Assembly: GCA_947564495.1 (NCBI GenBank)
Contig: CANOCD010000007.1
Span: 1 to 13,903 of the forward strand
DNA from: an uncultured Angelakisella sp.
Lineage (GTDB): Bacteria; Bacillota; Clostridia; Oscillospirales; Ruminococcaceae
Length of the DNA stretch: 13,903 nucleotides
Direction: 5' to 3'
Positions 1 to 6,241 of the stretch are shown piece by piece. Every line of letters begins with the position of its first letter. Position 1 is the first letter of the stretch. The translations under genes and the position numbers were made by a program. A model generated the notes under the pieces. It was not told the DNA's origin. It did not search any database and saw only the letters and a program-made list of their open reading frames with translations.

Positions 1-14
1 GAGTTGAGGCATCG

Positions 15-1193
15 TTGAAGAAGATCGAGTGGAACAACAAGTACACCACCATAGCGGTGTACGTTTTCCTGGTGGTGGCCGCCTGCGTCCTGTTCGGGGC
101 GGCGGTGCAGAACTTCTCCATGATCTGGGGGTTCTTCCGCCAGGTGGTCAAATACCTGCTGCCCTTTATCTACGGCTTTGTCCTGGCCTACATCCTCTCC
201 CCCCTGGTGCGGCGGATGGAAAAGCCCCTGAAGGAGCGGACCAAGCTGTCCCCCAGGGCCCGGCGGACGGTGGCCATGGCGGGGAGCTACCTTTTGGTCA
301 TCGTCGCCATCGGCACCTTCGGCATGGTGGTCCTCCCCGTCCTGGTGGAGAGCGCCGGGCAGCTCATCGGCAACGTCAGCTTTTACACCGGGCGCATCAA
401 CGAGCTCATCGACCAGCTCATCGCCTACATCCCCGACCAGACCATCTCGGAGGAGGTCCAGGCGGCCATCACCCAGGTGTTCGGCCTCATTTACGACTTT
501 GTGGCCTCCTTCCTCACCCAGGCGGTGTCCGTCGCCACCAGGGTGGCCAGCTCGGTCATCGAGGTGGTCATGGGCGTCATCATCTCGGTCTATATGCTCT
601 CGGATAAGGAAAAGCTCATCGCCCAGATGAAGAAGATCCTCTCCGCCTTCCTCCCCGCCCGTGCCATGGAGGAGCTCCTCCGGGTGGCCCACGACAGCAA
701 CCAGAAGTTCAGCGGCTTCATCACCGGCAAGATCATCGACTCCACCATCATCGGCATCCTCTGCGCCGTGGGGATGCTGCTCTTCCGGATGCCCTTTGTG
801 GCCCTGGTCAGCCTCATCGTGGGCATCACCAACGTCATCCCCTACTTCGGGCCTTTCATCGGGGCCATCCCCGGGGTCATCCTGGTCCTCATCGGCGGGG
901 ACCTGACCAAGGCGGTGCTCTTCGCCGTCTTTATCCTGGGGCTCCAGCAGTTTGACGGCAACATCCTGGGCCCCGCCATCCTGGGCCAGTCCACCGGCCT
1001 TTCCGCCATGTGGGTGGTCTTTGCCATCCTTCTGTTCGGCGGCCTCTACGGCTTTGTGGGGATGCTCATCGGGGTGCCCCTCCTGGCGGTGATCTTCGGG
1101 GTGCTGCGGACCATCGTCTACACCCTCCTCCGGCGGAAGGGGATGTCCCTGGATACCAAGGACTACGCCTCCGACCAGCACCTTCTCCTGTGA
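15..1193 (+). CDS. AI-2E family (YtvI/PerM-type) membrane transporter
   Basis: A polytopic inner-membrane protein of 392 residues, in the usual size range of the AI-2E/PerM family. An N-terminal pair of hydrophobic helices (about residues 13-60) is followed by a charged R/K-rich stretch, a third membrane helix, an amphipathic middle section (about 110-165), and a C-terminal bundle of helices. The C-terminal bundle carries family hallmarks such as NVIPYFGPFIGAIPG (about 272-286) and QFDGNILGPAILG. Known members export small solutes or act in Na+/H+ exchange; the substrate here cannot be read from sequence. The TTG start at base 15 has a GAGG five bases upstream, but the frame is open to the window edge, so a start outside the window is possible. 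The stop overlaps the GTG of the helicase gene by four bases, implying co-translation. Confidence 0.88.
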   Translation: MKKIEWNNKYTTIAVYVFLVVAACVLFGAAVQNFSMIWGFFRQVVKYLLPFIYGFVLAYILSPLVRRMEKPLKERTKLSPRARRTVAMAGSYLLVIVAIGTFGMVVLPVLVESAGQLIGNVSFYTGRINELIDQLIAYIPDQTISEEVQAAITQVFGLIYDFVASFLTQAVSVATRVASSVIEVVMGVIISVYMLSDKEKLIAQMKKILSAFLPARAMEELLRVAHDSNQKFSGFITGKIIDSTIIGILCAVGMLLFRMPFVALVSLIVGITNVIPYFGPFIGAIPGVILVLIGGDLTKAVLFAVFILGLQQFDGNILGPAILGQSTGLSAMWVVFAILLFGGLYGFVGMLIGVPLLAVIFGVLRTIVYTLLRRKGMSLDTKDYASDQHLLL

Positions 1194-3262
1194 CCGCCCT
1201 GGACATCCCCCGGTTCCTCCGGGAGGAGCGGGGCATCTCCCTTTCGGACCAGCAGCGGGCCGCCGTGGAGGCGCCCCCCGGGGACATCCTCCTCCTGGCC
1301 GTCCCCGGGGCGGGCAAGACCACCGTCCTTGCCGCCCGGATCGCTCATCTCATGGCCAACCATCATACCGACCCCCAAAGGCTCCTCACCCTCACCTTCA
1401 ACCGGGAATCGGCCCGGGACATGGCCCGGCGGTGGGAACGGCTCTTTGGGGGCCTTTTCCCCCGGGACCCCGCCTTCGCCACCATCCACAGCTTCTGTTA
1501 CCGCCTGCTGCGGGAGTACGCCGCCGGCCGGGGGAGCCAGGTCCCGGCCCTGCTGGAGGGCCGGGAGGACCGCCTGCGGGAAAACTTCCTCCGGGACTGC
1601 TACCGCCAGCTCACCGGGGAGTACCTCACTGACGAGACCATGGGGCGGCTCACCAATGCAATCGGCTACTGCGTCAACATGGGCCTTTCCCCCGAGGAGC
1701 GGGAGCGGTTCAGCCGCTCCATCCCCCAGTTCCCCCGGATCTTCCTCCGGTACACCGCCTGGAAGCGGGAAAACGGCTGGATGGACTTTGACGATATGCT
1801 CCTCTTTGCCCACACCGCCCTGGAGCGGCACCCCGCCCTCCGGGAGAGTTTCGCCGGGCGGTATGACGCCATCCTGGTGGACGAGGCCCAGGATACCTCC
1901 CGGCTCCAGCACGACATCCTGGAGCAGCTGGGCCGGGGGAACCTCTTTCTGGTGGGGGACGAGGACCAGAGCATCTACGGCTTTCGGGGGGCCTGGCCCC
2001 AGGGGCTTTTGACCTTCTTTGACAGCCACCCCGGGGGGCGGCTCCTCAAGCTGGAGGAGAACTACCGCAGCACCAAGGCCATCGTGGCCGGGGCGGACCG
2101 GCTCATCCGCCAGAACAGCCAGCGGTACCCCAAGGCCATCTTCACCCGCCGGGAGGAGGGGGAGGCCATCCGGATCGTCCGCCGCCTGGACCACGACGCT
2201 CAGTACGGGGCCATCGCCGACCTCCTGGAGACCCTGGGGCCGGGGGAGACCTGCGCCGTCCTCTACCGGGCCAGCTTTACCGGCATCGGCCTGGGCCGGG
2301 AACTCCGCCGCCGGGGCATCCCCTTCTTTTCCCGGGAGAGCCGCCTGGGCTACGCCGCCGACGCCGTCACCCGGGAGGTCTGTAACCTTGTCCGCTTTTC
2401 CGAAAGCCCCGGGGACCCGGAGCTGTTCCGCCGGGTCTGGTTCCTCCTGCCCTGCGGCCTCCCCCGCCAGGCGGTGGAGACGGCCCTGGAAAGCGGAAAG
2501 CCCGACCTGCTCCGGTATCTCCTGGACCAGGTGAACTTCCCCGGCAAGAACACCGGCCAGCTGATGTGGGTGGACCGGGTCCTCCGGCGAATGGGGAAGC
2601 TCCCCCCGGCGGAAAAGGTGGACGCCGTCCTGGAAGAGCTGGAGTACCTCCGCTTTCTGGACCGCCGGTGCCAGGAAAGCTACGACCGCAACGCCTACCT
2701 CCAGAAGCTGTCCATCCTCCGGCAGATAGCCGCCCGGACAAAGGACACCGGGGAGTTCCTCCGGGAGGCGGCCTCCGCCGAGGAGGTCCTCCGCAGCCCC
2801 CAGCCCCAGGCCGTCACCCTCTCCACCGTCCATTCGGCCAAGGGCCAGGAGTTCGACCGGGTGGTCATCGCCGACGCCCTGGAGGGGGTGTTTCCCGCCG
2901 CCGACGCCCTGGGGTCCCAGGCAGGGGGCGACCCCCGCCCCCTGGAGGAGGAGACCCGGCTCTTTTACACCGCCATGACCCGGGCCAGGGACCGCCTGGT
3001 CATTTTCGCCCCCGCCACCTGCCTGGGCCACCCCCTGGCCCCCTCCCGGTTCCTCCACGCAGTGGAACAGGGGGACGCCCCGGTGGTGAAGGGGGTCCCC
3101 CTCCTCCCCGGCCTGCGGATCGCCCACGCCTACTACGGCATCGGCTCGTTGGAGCGGGCGGACAAGGCCCGGGGGGAGATCGCCGTGAAGTTCCGCCACT
3201 ATGGAATGAAGCGGTTTGCCATCAAGGACTTGGAGGACGGAAAGACCCTGGCCCTCTGCTGA
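1190..3262 (+). CDS. UvrD/Rep-family superfamily 1 ATP-dependent DNA helicase
   Basis: A 690-residue SF1A 3'-5' helicase, expected to unwind DNA in repair or replication restart. All core motifs are present in order: Q-motif (SDQQRAAVE, about 19-27), Walker A (AVPGAGKT, 37-44), motif II DEAQD (about 231-235), motif III VGDEDQSIYGFRGA (about 254), motif IV LEENYRST (about 288), motif V STVHSAKGQEFD (about 545) and motif VI FYTAMTRARDRL (about 592). It is somewhat shorter than PcrA/UvrD (about 720-740). The start chosen is the GTG at 1190, which overlaps the upstream stop as GTGA. The frame is open further upstream, but those residues overlap the transporter and look like out-of-frame coding. 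There is no clear ribosome site, so translational coupling is likely. The exonuclease III gene 16 bases downstream suits a DNA-repair role. It could be called PcrA-like, but no symbol is assigned. Confidence 0.93.
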   Translation: MTALDIPRFLREERGISLSDQQRAAVEAPPGDILLLAVPGAGKTTVLAARIAHLMANHHTDPQRLLTLTFNRESARDMARRWERLFGGLFPRDPAFATIHSFCYRLLREYAAGRGSQVPALLEGREDRLRENFLRDCYRQLTGEYLTDETMGRLTNAIGYCVNMGLSPEERERFSRSIPQFPRIFLRYTAWKRENGWMDFDDMLLFAHTALERHPALRESFAGRYDAILVDEAQDTSRLQHDILEQLGRGNLFLVGDEDQSIYGFRGAWPQGLLTFFDSHPGGRLLKLEENYRSTKAIVAGADRLIRQNSQRYPKAIFTRREEGEAIRIVRRLDHDAQYGAIADLLETLGPGETCAVLYRASFTGIGLGRELRRRGIPFFSRESRLGYAADAVTREVCNLVRFSESPGDPELFRRVWFLLPCGLPRQAVETALESGKPDLLRYLLDQVNFPGKNTGQLMWVDRVLRRMGKLPPAEKVDAVLEELEYLRFLDRRCQESYDRNAYLQKLSILRQIAARTKDTGEFLREAASAEEVLRSPQPQAVTLSTVHSAKGQEFDRVVIADALEGVFPAADALGSQAGGDPRPLEEETRLFYTAMTRARDRLVIFAPATCLGHPLAPSRFLHAVEQGDAPVVKGVPLLPGLRIAHAYYGIGSLERADKARGEIAVKFRHYGMKRFAIKDLEDGKTLALC

Positions 3263-3278
3263 AAGGAGAAGGAACAAG

Positions 3279-4040
3279 ATGAAGCTGATCTCTTGGAACG
3301 TCAACGGCCTCCGGGCCTGCCTGGGAAAGGGTTTCCCCGATTTCGTGGCAAAGGAGCTCCCCGACCTTCTGGCCCTCCAGGAGGTGAAGATGGAGGAGGG
3401 CCAGGCAGAGATCCCCCTCCCCGAGGGATACCGCCAGTATTGGAACAGCGCCGAGAAAAAGGGCTACTCCGGCACGGCGGTGTTCGCCAGGACCGAGCCC
3501 CTTTCCGTCTCCCGGGGGATTGGCATCGAAGAGCACGACCACGAGGGCCGGGTCCTCACCCTGGAGTACCCGGGGTTCTGGTTCGTCTGCGTCTACACCC
3601 CCAACTCCCAGCAGGAGCTGGTCCGCCTTTCCTACCGCATGGAGTGGGAGGACGCCTTCCGGGGCTACCTCCAGGAGCTGGACAAGACAAAGCCGGTGAT
3701 CCTCTGCGGGGACCTGAACGTGGCCCACCAGGAGATCGACCTGAAGAACCCCGGCCCCAACCGCCGCAACCCCGGCTTCACCCAGGAGGAGCGGGACAAG
3801 CTCACCCTCCTCCTGGAGGCCGGCTTTGTGGACACCTTCCGCCATTTCTACCCCGACAAGACCGGGGCCTACAGCTGGTGGAGCTACCGCTTTCACGCCC
3901 GGGAGAAGAACGCCGGATGGCGCATCGACTACTTTATCGCCAGCCAAAGGCTCCTGCCCCGCCTGGATGACGCCCTCATCTACCAGGAGGTCACCGGCAG
4001 CGACCACTGCCCGGTGGGACTGGTGCTGAAAGACGAATAA
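3279..4040 (+). CDS. xth: Exodeoxyribonuclease III (ExoA/Xth-type AP endonuclease)
   Basis: A 253-residue member of the exonuclease-endonuclease-phosphatase fold that cleaves DNA at abasic sites and trims 3' ends in base-excision repair; it is cytoplasmic and Mg-dependent. Visible catalytic elements are SWNVNGLRA with Asn7, LALQEVK with metal ligand Glu35, VYTPNSQ, CGDLNVAHQEIDL (Asp and Asn of the active site), WRIDYFIAS, and the terminal GSDHCPVGL with the Asp-His pair. The length is typical of Bacillus ExoA. ATG 3279 is chosen because a strong AAAGGAGAAGG precedes it; the frame extends to 3216 inside the helicase gene without a good ribosome site. It is 16 bases after the helicase stop and probably co-transcribed with it, and it ends before a long hairpin terminator. 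Confidence 0.96.
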   Translation: MKLISWNVNGLRACLGKGFPDFVAKELPDLLALQEVKMEEGQAEIPLPEGYRQYWNSAEKKGYSGTAVFARTEPLSVSRGIGIEEHDHEGRVLTLEYPGFWFVCVYTPNSQQELVRLSYRMEWEDAFRGYLQELDKTKPVILCGDLNVAHQEIDLKNPGPNRRNPGFTQEERDKLTLLLEAGFVDTFRHFYPDKTGAYSWWSYRFHAREKNAGWRIDYFIASQRLLPRLDDALIYQEVTGSDHCPVGLVLKDE

Positions 4041-4080
4041 CTGCCCCGCCCTCGACAGGGTGTAACAGAATTTTCCCAGG

Positions 4081-4151
4081 AAAAGCCGTATCCTTAAAGA
4101 CGGACTTGCCCCACAGGATGGACAAGCCGACCGAAAGGACACGGCTTTTTT
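4081..4151 (+). terminator. Long stem-loop terminator between xth and spoIIAA
   Basis: The left arm AAAAGCCGTATCCTT (4081-4095) pairs with AAGGACACGGCTTTT (from about 4135) with one A-C mismatch. An inner hairpin pairs CGG-A-CTTG-CC (4101-4110) with GG-A-CAAG-CCG (about 4120-4129). The right arm runs into six T residues. The 3' arm could alternatively pair with the nearer AGCCG (4125-4129), giving a shorter hairpin over the same T-run. It most likely ends the helicase-xth transcript and insulates spoIIAA. No promoter is recognisable in the 36 bases between the T-run and spoIIAA. Confidence 0.7.
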
Positions 4152-4187
4152 GTTTTGCCCAGTTTTATCAGAAAGGTGTGAGAAATT

Positions 4188-4520
4188 ATGCCGGTCAAGA
4201 TCGACATCGCCCCCGAGGCGGACACGGTGACCGCCATGCTCACCGGGGAGATCGACCACCACGGGGCCGGGCGGCTCCGGGAGGCCATCGACGACAGCGT
4301 GCGCCGCACCTGCCCCCGGCTGCTGGTGCTGGATTTCGGCGGGGTGGAGTTCATGGACTCCTCCGGCATCGGCATCGTCCTGGGGCGGTACCGCCTCATG
4401 CAGGACATGGGGGGCAAGCTGGCCCTCAAGAACCTGCCCCCCCACATCCGCCGGGTGATGCAGGTGGCGGGGATCAGCAGTCTGGACATCCAGGAAAAGA
4501 GAGGAGGGACCGCCCCGTGA
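4188..4520 (+). CDS. spoIIAA: Anti-sigma-F factor antagonist SpoIIAA
   Basis: A 110-residue STAS-domain protein that, when unphosphorylated, displaces sigma-F from SpoIIAB in the forespore. The LTGEIDHHGA segment (18-27) and FMDSSGIGIVLGRY (55-68) match Bacillus SpoIIAA closely. Asp57-Ser58-Ser59-Gly60 fall at the same residue numbers as in B. subtilis, where Ser58 is the serine phosphorylated by SpoIIAB and dephosphorylated by SpoIIE. ATG 4188 follows AAAGGTG at a suitable distance. It is the first gene of the spoIIAA-spoIIAB-sigF operon and its stop overlaps the spoIIAB GTG. In other spore formers this operon is driven by sigma-H; a convincing sigma-H site was not found upstream. Confidence 0.96.
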   Translation: MPVKIDIAPEADTVTAMLTGEIDHHGAGRLREAIDDSVRRTCPRLLVLDFGGVEFMDSSGIGIVLGRYRLMQDMGGKLALKNLPPHIRRVMQVAGISSLDIQEKRGGTAP

Positions 4521-4960
4521 ACAGCAGAAAGCCGGAAAACATCATGCGGGTCAGCTTCCCCAGCCGTTCGGTGAACGAGAGCCTTTCCCGCTCCCTGGCG
4601 GCGGCCTTCGTGGCCCTGGCCGACCCCACGGTGGAGGAGCTCTGCGACATCAAGACCGCTGTATCCGAGGCGGTGACCAACGCCATCGTCCACGGCTACC
4701 GGGACACCCTGGGGGTGGTGTACATAACCGCCGCCCTCTACCCCGGGGGGCAGGTCATCATCACCGTCCGGGACCGGGGCTGCGGCATCGCCGACATCCA
4801 GAAGGCCCGGGAGCCCCTTTTCACCACCTGCGAGACAGGGGAGCGGGCCGGCCTGGGCTTTGCGGTGATGGAGGAACTGATGGACAAGGTAAAGGTCCGC
4901 TCCCGCCTGGGGGAGGGGACCATCGTCACCATGGAGCGGACGCTGAAAACCAGAGAATGA
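4517..4960 (+). CDS. spoIIAB: Anti-sigma-F factor / serine kinase SpoIIAB
   Basis: A 147-residue GHKL-type kinase (Bacillus homologue 146) that binds sigma-F and phosphorylates SpoIIAA. The N-box is seen as SEAVTNAIVHGY (50-61, Glu51 and Asn55), the G1 box as DRGCGI (86-91), and the glycine-rich G2 region as GERAGLGFAVME, followed by LGEGTIV. The segment LADPTVEEL and the stretch EPLFTTCE also align with the Bacillus protein. Start GTG 4517 overlaps the spoIIAA stop by four bases and is preceded by AGGAGGG; an internal ATG at 4544 is less likely. The stop TGA (4958-4960) lies only 12 bases before the palindromic element that separates it from sigF. Confidence 0.95.
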   Translation: MNSRKPENIMRVSFPSRSVNESLSRSLAAAFVALADPTVEELCDIKTAVSEAVTNAIVHGYRDTLGVVYITAALYPGGQVIITVRDRGCGIADIQKAREPLFTTCETGERAGLGFAVMEELMDKVKVRSRLGEGTIVTMERTLKTRE

Positions 4961-4969
4961 CCAAAAGGC

Positions 4970-4972
4970 TTA
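4970..4972. repeat. Target-site duplication TTA, left copy
   Basis: TTA immediately outside the left terminal repeat, matched by TTA at 5135-5137 outside the right terminal repeat. Removing the element and one TTA leaves 30 bases between the spoIIAB stop and the sigF GTG, a normal spacing within an operon. Confidence 0.6.
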
Positions 4973-5134
4973 GAGCCTGTTCAAAATCTCCCCGCACACC
5001 GCCCGGACGGGTCCTTTTCCGCCCTGCGGCGTTACAAAAACTTGTAAGCCATAAAGGCTGGACTGCGTTTTTGTGCCTTGCAGGGCGAAAAATTACCCGC
5101 CCGGTCGGCGCACTTGGAGATCTTGAACAGGCTC
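4973..5134. mobile_element. 162-bp MITE-like palindromic element inserted in the spoIIA operon
   Basis: The ends GAGCCTGTTCAAAATCTCC (4973-4991) and its near-perfect inverse ending at 5134 form terminal inverted repeats differing at one of 19 positions. They are flanked by TTA at 4970-4972 and 5135-5137, read as a 3-bp target duplication. Beyond the termini the two arms stay about four-fifths complementary for roughly 68 bases each, leaving a central loop (about 5042-5065) with its own small AGCC/GGCT hairpin, so the whole element folds as one long hairpin. It encodes no protein. The 3-bp TTA duplication recalls IS5-type (ISL2/IS1031) transposition, but the mobilising transposase is not in the window. 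It sits between spoIIAB and sigF, abutting the sigF ribosome site. Confidence 0.8.
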
Positions 5135-5137
5135 TTA
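5135..5137. repeat. Target-site duplication TTA, right copy
   Basis: Right copy of the TTA duplication. Its last A is also the first base of the AGGAAAGGGGG ribosome site of sigF, so the insertion point is at the very edge of the translation signal. Confidence 0.6.
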
Positions 5138-5147
5138 GGAAAGGGGG
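5137..5147 (+). promoter_or_regulatory. Ribosome binding site that decides the sigF start
   Basis: AGGAAAGGGGG lies eight bases before the GTG at 5156. No comparable site precedes the TTG at 5078 inside the palindromic element, which is why 5156 is taken as the sigF start. Confidence 0.6.
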
Positions 5148-5155
5148 CAAAGCGG

Positions 5156-5818
5156 GTGATCGCCGAGGACAGGAGCGCCATGGTGGAGCGGAATCTGGGG
5201 CTGGTCCACTCCTGCGCCCACCGCTTCCAGGGCCGGGGCATCGAGTACGACGACCTCTTCCAGGCCGGGTGCATGGGGCTGGTGAAGGCCACCGCCGCCT
5301 TTGACGAGGGCCGGGGGGTGATGTTCTCCACCTACGCCGTGCCGGTGATCCTGGGGGAGATCCGCCGCCTGTTCCGGGACGGCGGCACCGTCAAGGTGAG
5401 CCGGAGCATCAAGGAGCTGGGCATCAAAGCGGCCCGGGTCCGGGAGCAGCTGAGCACCGCCCTGGGCCGGGACGCCGCTGTCAGCGAGGTGGCCCGGGCC
5501 ATGGACCGCTCCCCCGGGGAGATCGCCGAGGCCCTGGCGGCCACCACGCCCCCCGTCTCCCTCACCGGCAGCGAGGAGGACGGGGGCGGCCAGATCGACC
5601 TGCCGGTGGATTCCCCCGAGGAGCTCCTCTCCGACATCCTGGCCTTAAAGCAGGCCATGGAGCGGATGGAGGACCGGGACCGGCGGCTCATCATCCTGCG
5701 GTACTACCAGAACCGGACCCAGACCGAGACCGCCCGGGAGCTGGGGATGACCCAGGTCCAGGTCTCCCGGCGGGAAAAGAAGCTGATGCAGTTCTTCCGG
5801 GAGGAATTGCTGGGGTAG
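5156..5818 (+). CDS. sigF: RNA polymerase sporulation sigma factor SigF (SpoIIAC)
   Basis: A sigma-70-family factor that drives early forespore genes. Region 2 is clear (NLGLVHSCAHRF, GIEYDDLFQAGCMGL, FSTYAVPVILGEIRRLFRDGGTV), followed by VSRSIKELG of region 3, a variable linker, and region 4 with ILRYYQNRTQTETAREL and GMTQVQVSRREKKL as the -35-binding helix-turn-helix. From GTG 5156 it has 220 residues. It lacks about 25 N-terminal residues of Bacillus SigF (255), including the part of region 1.2 that carries a GDxxAR motif. Start choice is uncertain: GTG 5156 has a good ribosome site; TTG 5078 lies within the inserted element and lacks one; ATG 5180 is also possible. The other frame upstream contains AGD-like residues, so a frameshift in the N-terminus cannot be excluded (see findings). 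Last gene of the spoIIA operon. Confidence 0.88.
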   Translation: MIAEDRSAMVERNLGLVHSCAHRFQGRGIEYDDLFQAGCMGLVKATAAFDEGRGVMFSTYAVPVILGEIRRLFRDGGTVKVSRSIKELGIKAARVREQLSTALGRDAAVSEVARAMDRSPGEIAEALAATTPPVSLTGSEEDGGGQIDLPVDSPEELLSDILALKQAMERMEDRDRRLIILRYYQNRTQTETARELGMTQVQVSRREKKLMQFFREELLG

Positions 5819-5880
5819 CCCCAAAATCTAGCAGAAAAACCCCCAGGAACTTTGCATGGAAAAGCCCCTCCCCCAGGAGG

Positions 5881-5886
5881 TATAAT
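5881..5886 (+). promoter_or_regulatory. Possible -10 box of the small-protein gene
   Basis: A perfect TATAAT lies 27 bases before the next start codon, which would give a leader of about 20 nt beginning near the ribosome site. No convincing -35 is found at 16-18 bp (GGAAAA there), and TTGCAT at 5852-5857 is too far (23 bp). A CCTCC-CCCA-GGAGG hairpin (5867-5880) sits immediately upstream of the box. Confidence 0.35.
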
Positions 5887-5913
5887 GGATGGGAAAGGAG
5901 AGGTGGTGTCATC

Positions 5914-6174
5914 ATGGAACTGGAGTCCCTGCACGCCCTGGCCCCCGCCGAGGAGGGCGGCCCCCTCTGGGTCACCTACAAGCTGCTGGAGGAGGGGGGC
6001 CGCTACGGCATCCTCTGCTACCTGGAGGGCACGGCCCCGGACCGTCCCCAGGCCCGGGCGAGGCTGGCCGACCTCTGCCCCGACCGGGAGGCCGCCGAGG
6101 CCCTGCTCCTCCGCCTGGCCGGAGGGAAGGTCCTCCCCGCCCATCTGCCCGACCTGATCTGGGAGCTGCTGTAG
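5914..6174 (+). CDS. Small conserved clostridial protein, resembling DUF6514
   Basis: An 86-residue soluble acidic protein of unknown function, without signal peptide or membrane segment. The pattern VTYKLLEEGGRYGILCYLEG (19-38), a helical middle, and the ending HLPDLIWELL resemble, from memory, small clostridial proteins of the DUF6514 type, which start with a strand-rich YGI region and end in an HLxDVIxDFL-like helix; this was not checked against a profile. ATG 5914 is preceded by GGAAAGGAGAGG. A frame starting at 5885 after AGGAGG is open too but gives a low-complexity Pro/Ser/Trp-rich product and is judged a shadow. It is 95 bases downstream of sigF on the same strand and followed by a strong terminator, so it is either the tail of the sporulation operon or has its own promoter. 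Confidence 0.72.
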   Translation: MELESLHALAPAEEGGPLWVTYKLLEEGGRYGILCYLEGTAPDRPQARARLADLCPDREAAEALLLRLAGGKVLPAHLPDLIWELL

Positions 6175-6183
6175 GCCCTACAT

Positions 6184-6232
6184 AAAAACCCCCGCGGCGG
6201 CAGGAACTCTCCTGCTGCGGCGGGGGTTTTTT
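6184..6232. terminator. Bidirectional rho-independent terminator
   Basis: ACCCCCGCGGCGGCAGGA pairs with TCCTGCTGCGGCGGGGGT around an ACTC loop, with one G-T pair and one mismatch. It has AAAAA on the left and TTTTTT on the right, so it can work on both strands. It lies between the convergent small-protein gene (+) and the UPF0210 gene (-), whose stop is at 6242. Confidence 0.9.
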
Positions 6233-6241
6233 GTCCTGCGT

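Noticed and set aside
1163..3304. 713-residue minus-strand open frame opposite the helicase
   Set aside because: It is Gly/Pro/Val/Leu-rich low-complexity sequence without motifs, caused by GC-rich third positions of the plus-strand helicase, which has all SF1 motifs.
4081..4151. Known riboswitch or small structured RNA before spoIIAA
   Set aside because: I compared it by eye with common riboswitch cores and small SRP RNA and found no match; terminator is the simpler call.
5078..5155. TTG start of sigF inside the palindromic element
   Set aside because: It has no ribosome site, and the residues it adds come from the inserted element rather than sigma-factor sequence.
5885..6157. Alternative small ORF from ATG 5885 behind AGGAGG
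   Set aside because: The product is a Pro/Ser/Trp-rich shadow; the 5914 frame has a conserved-looking protein and its own ribosome site.
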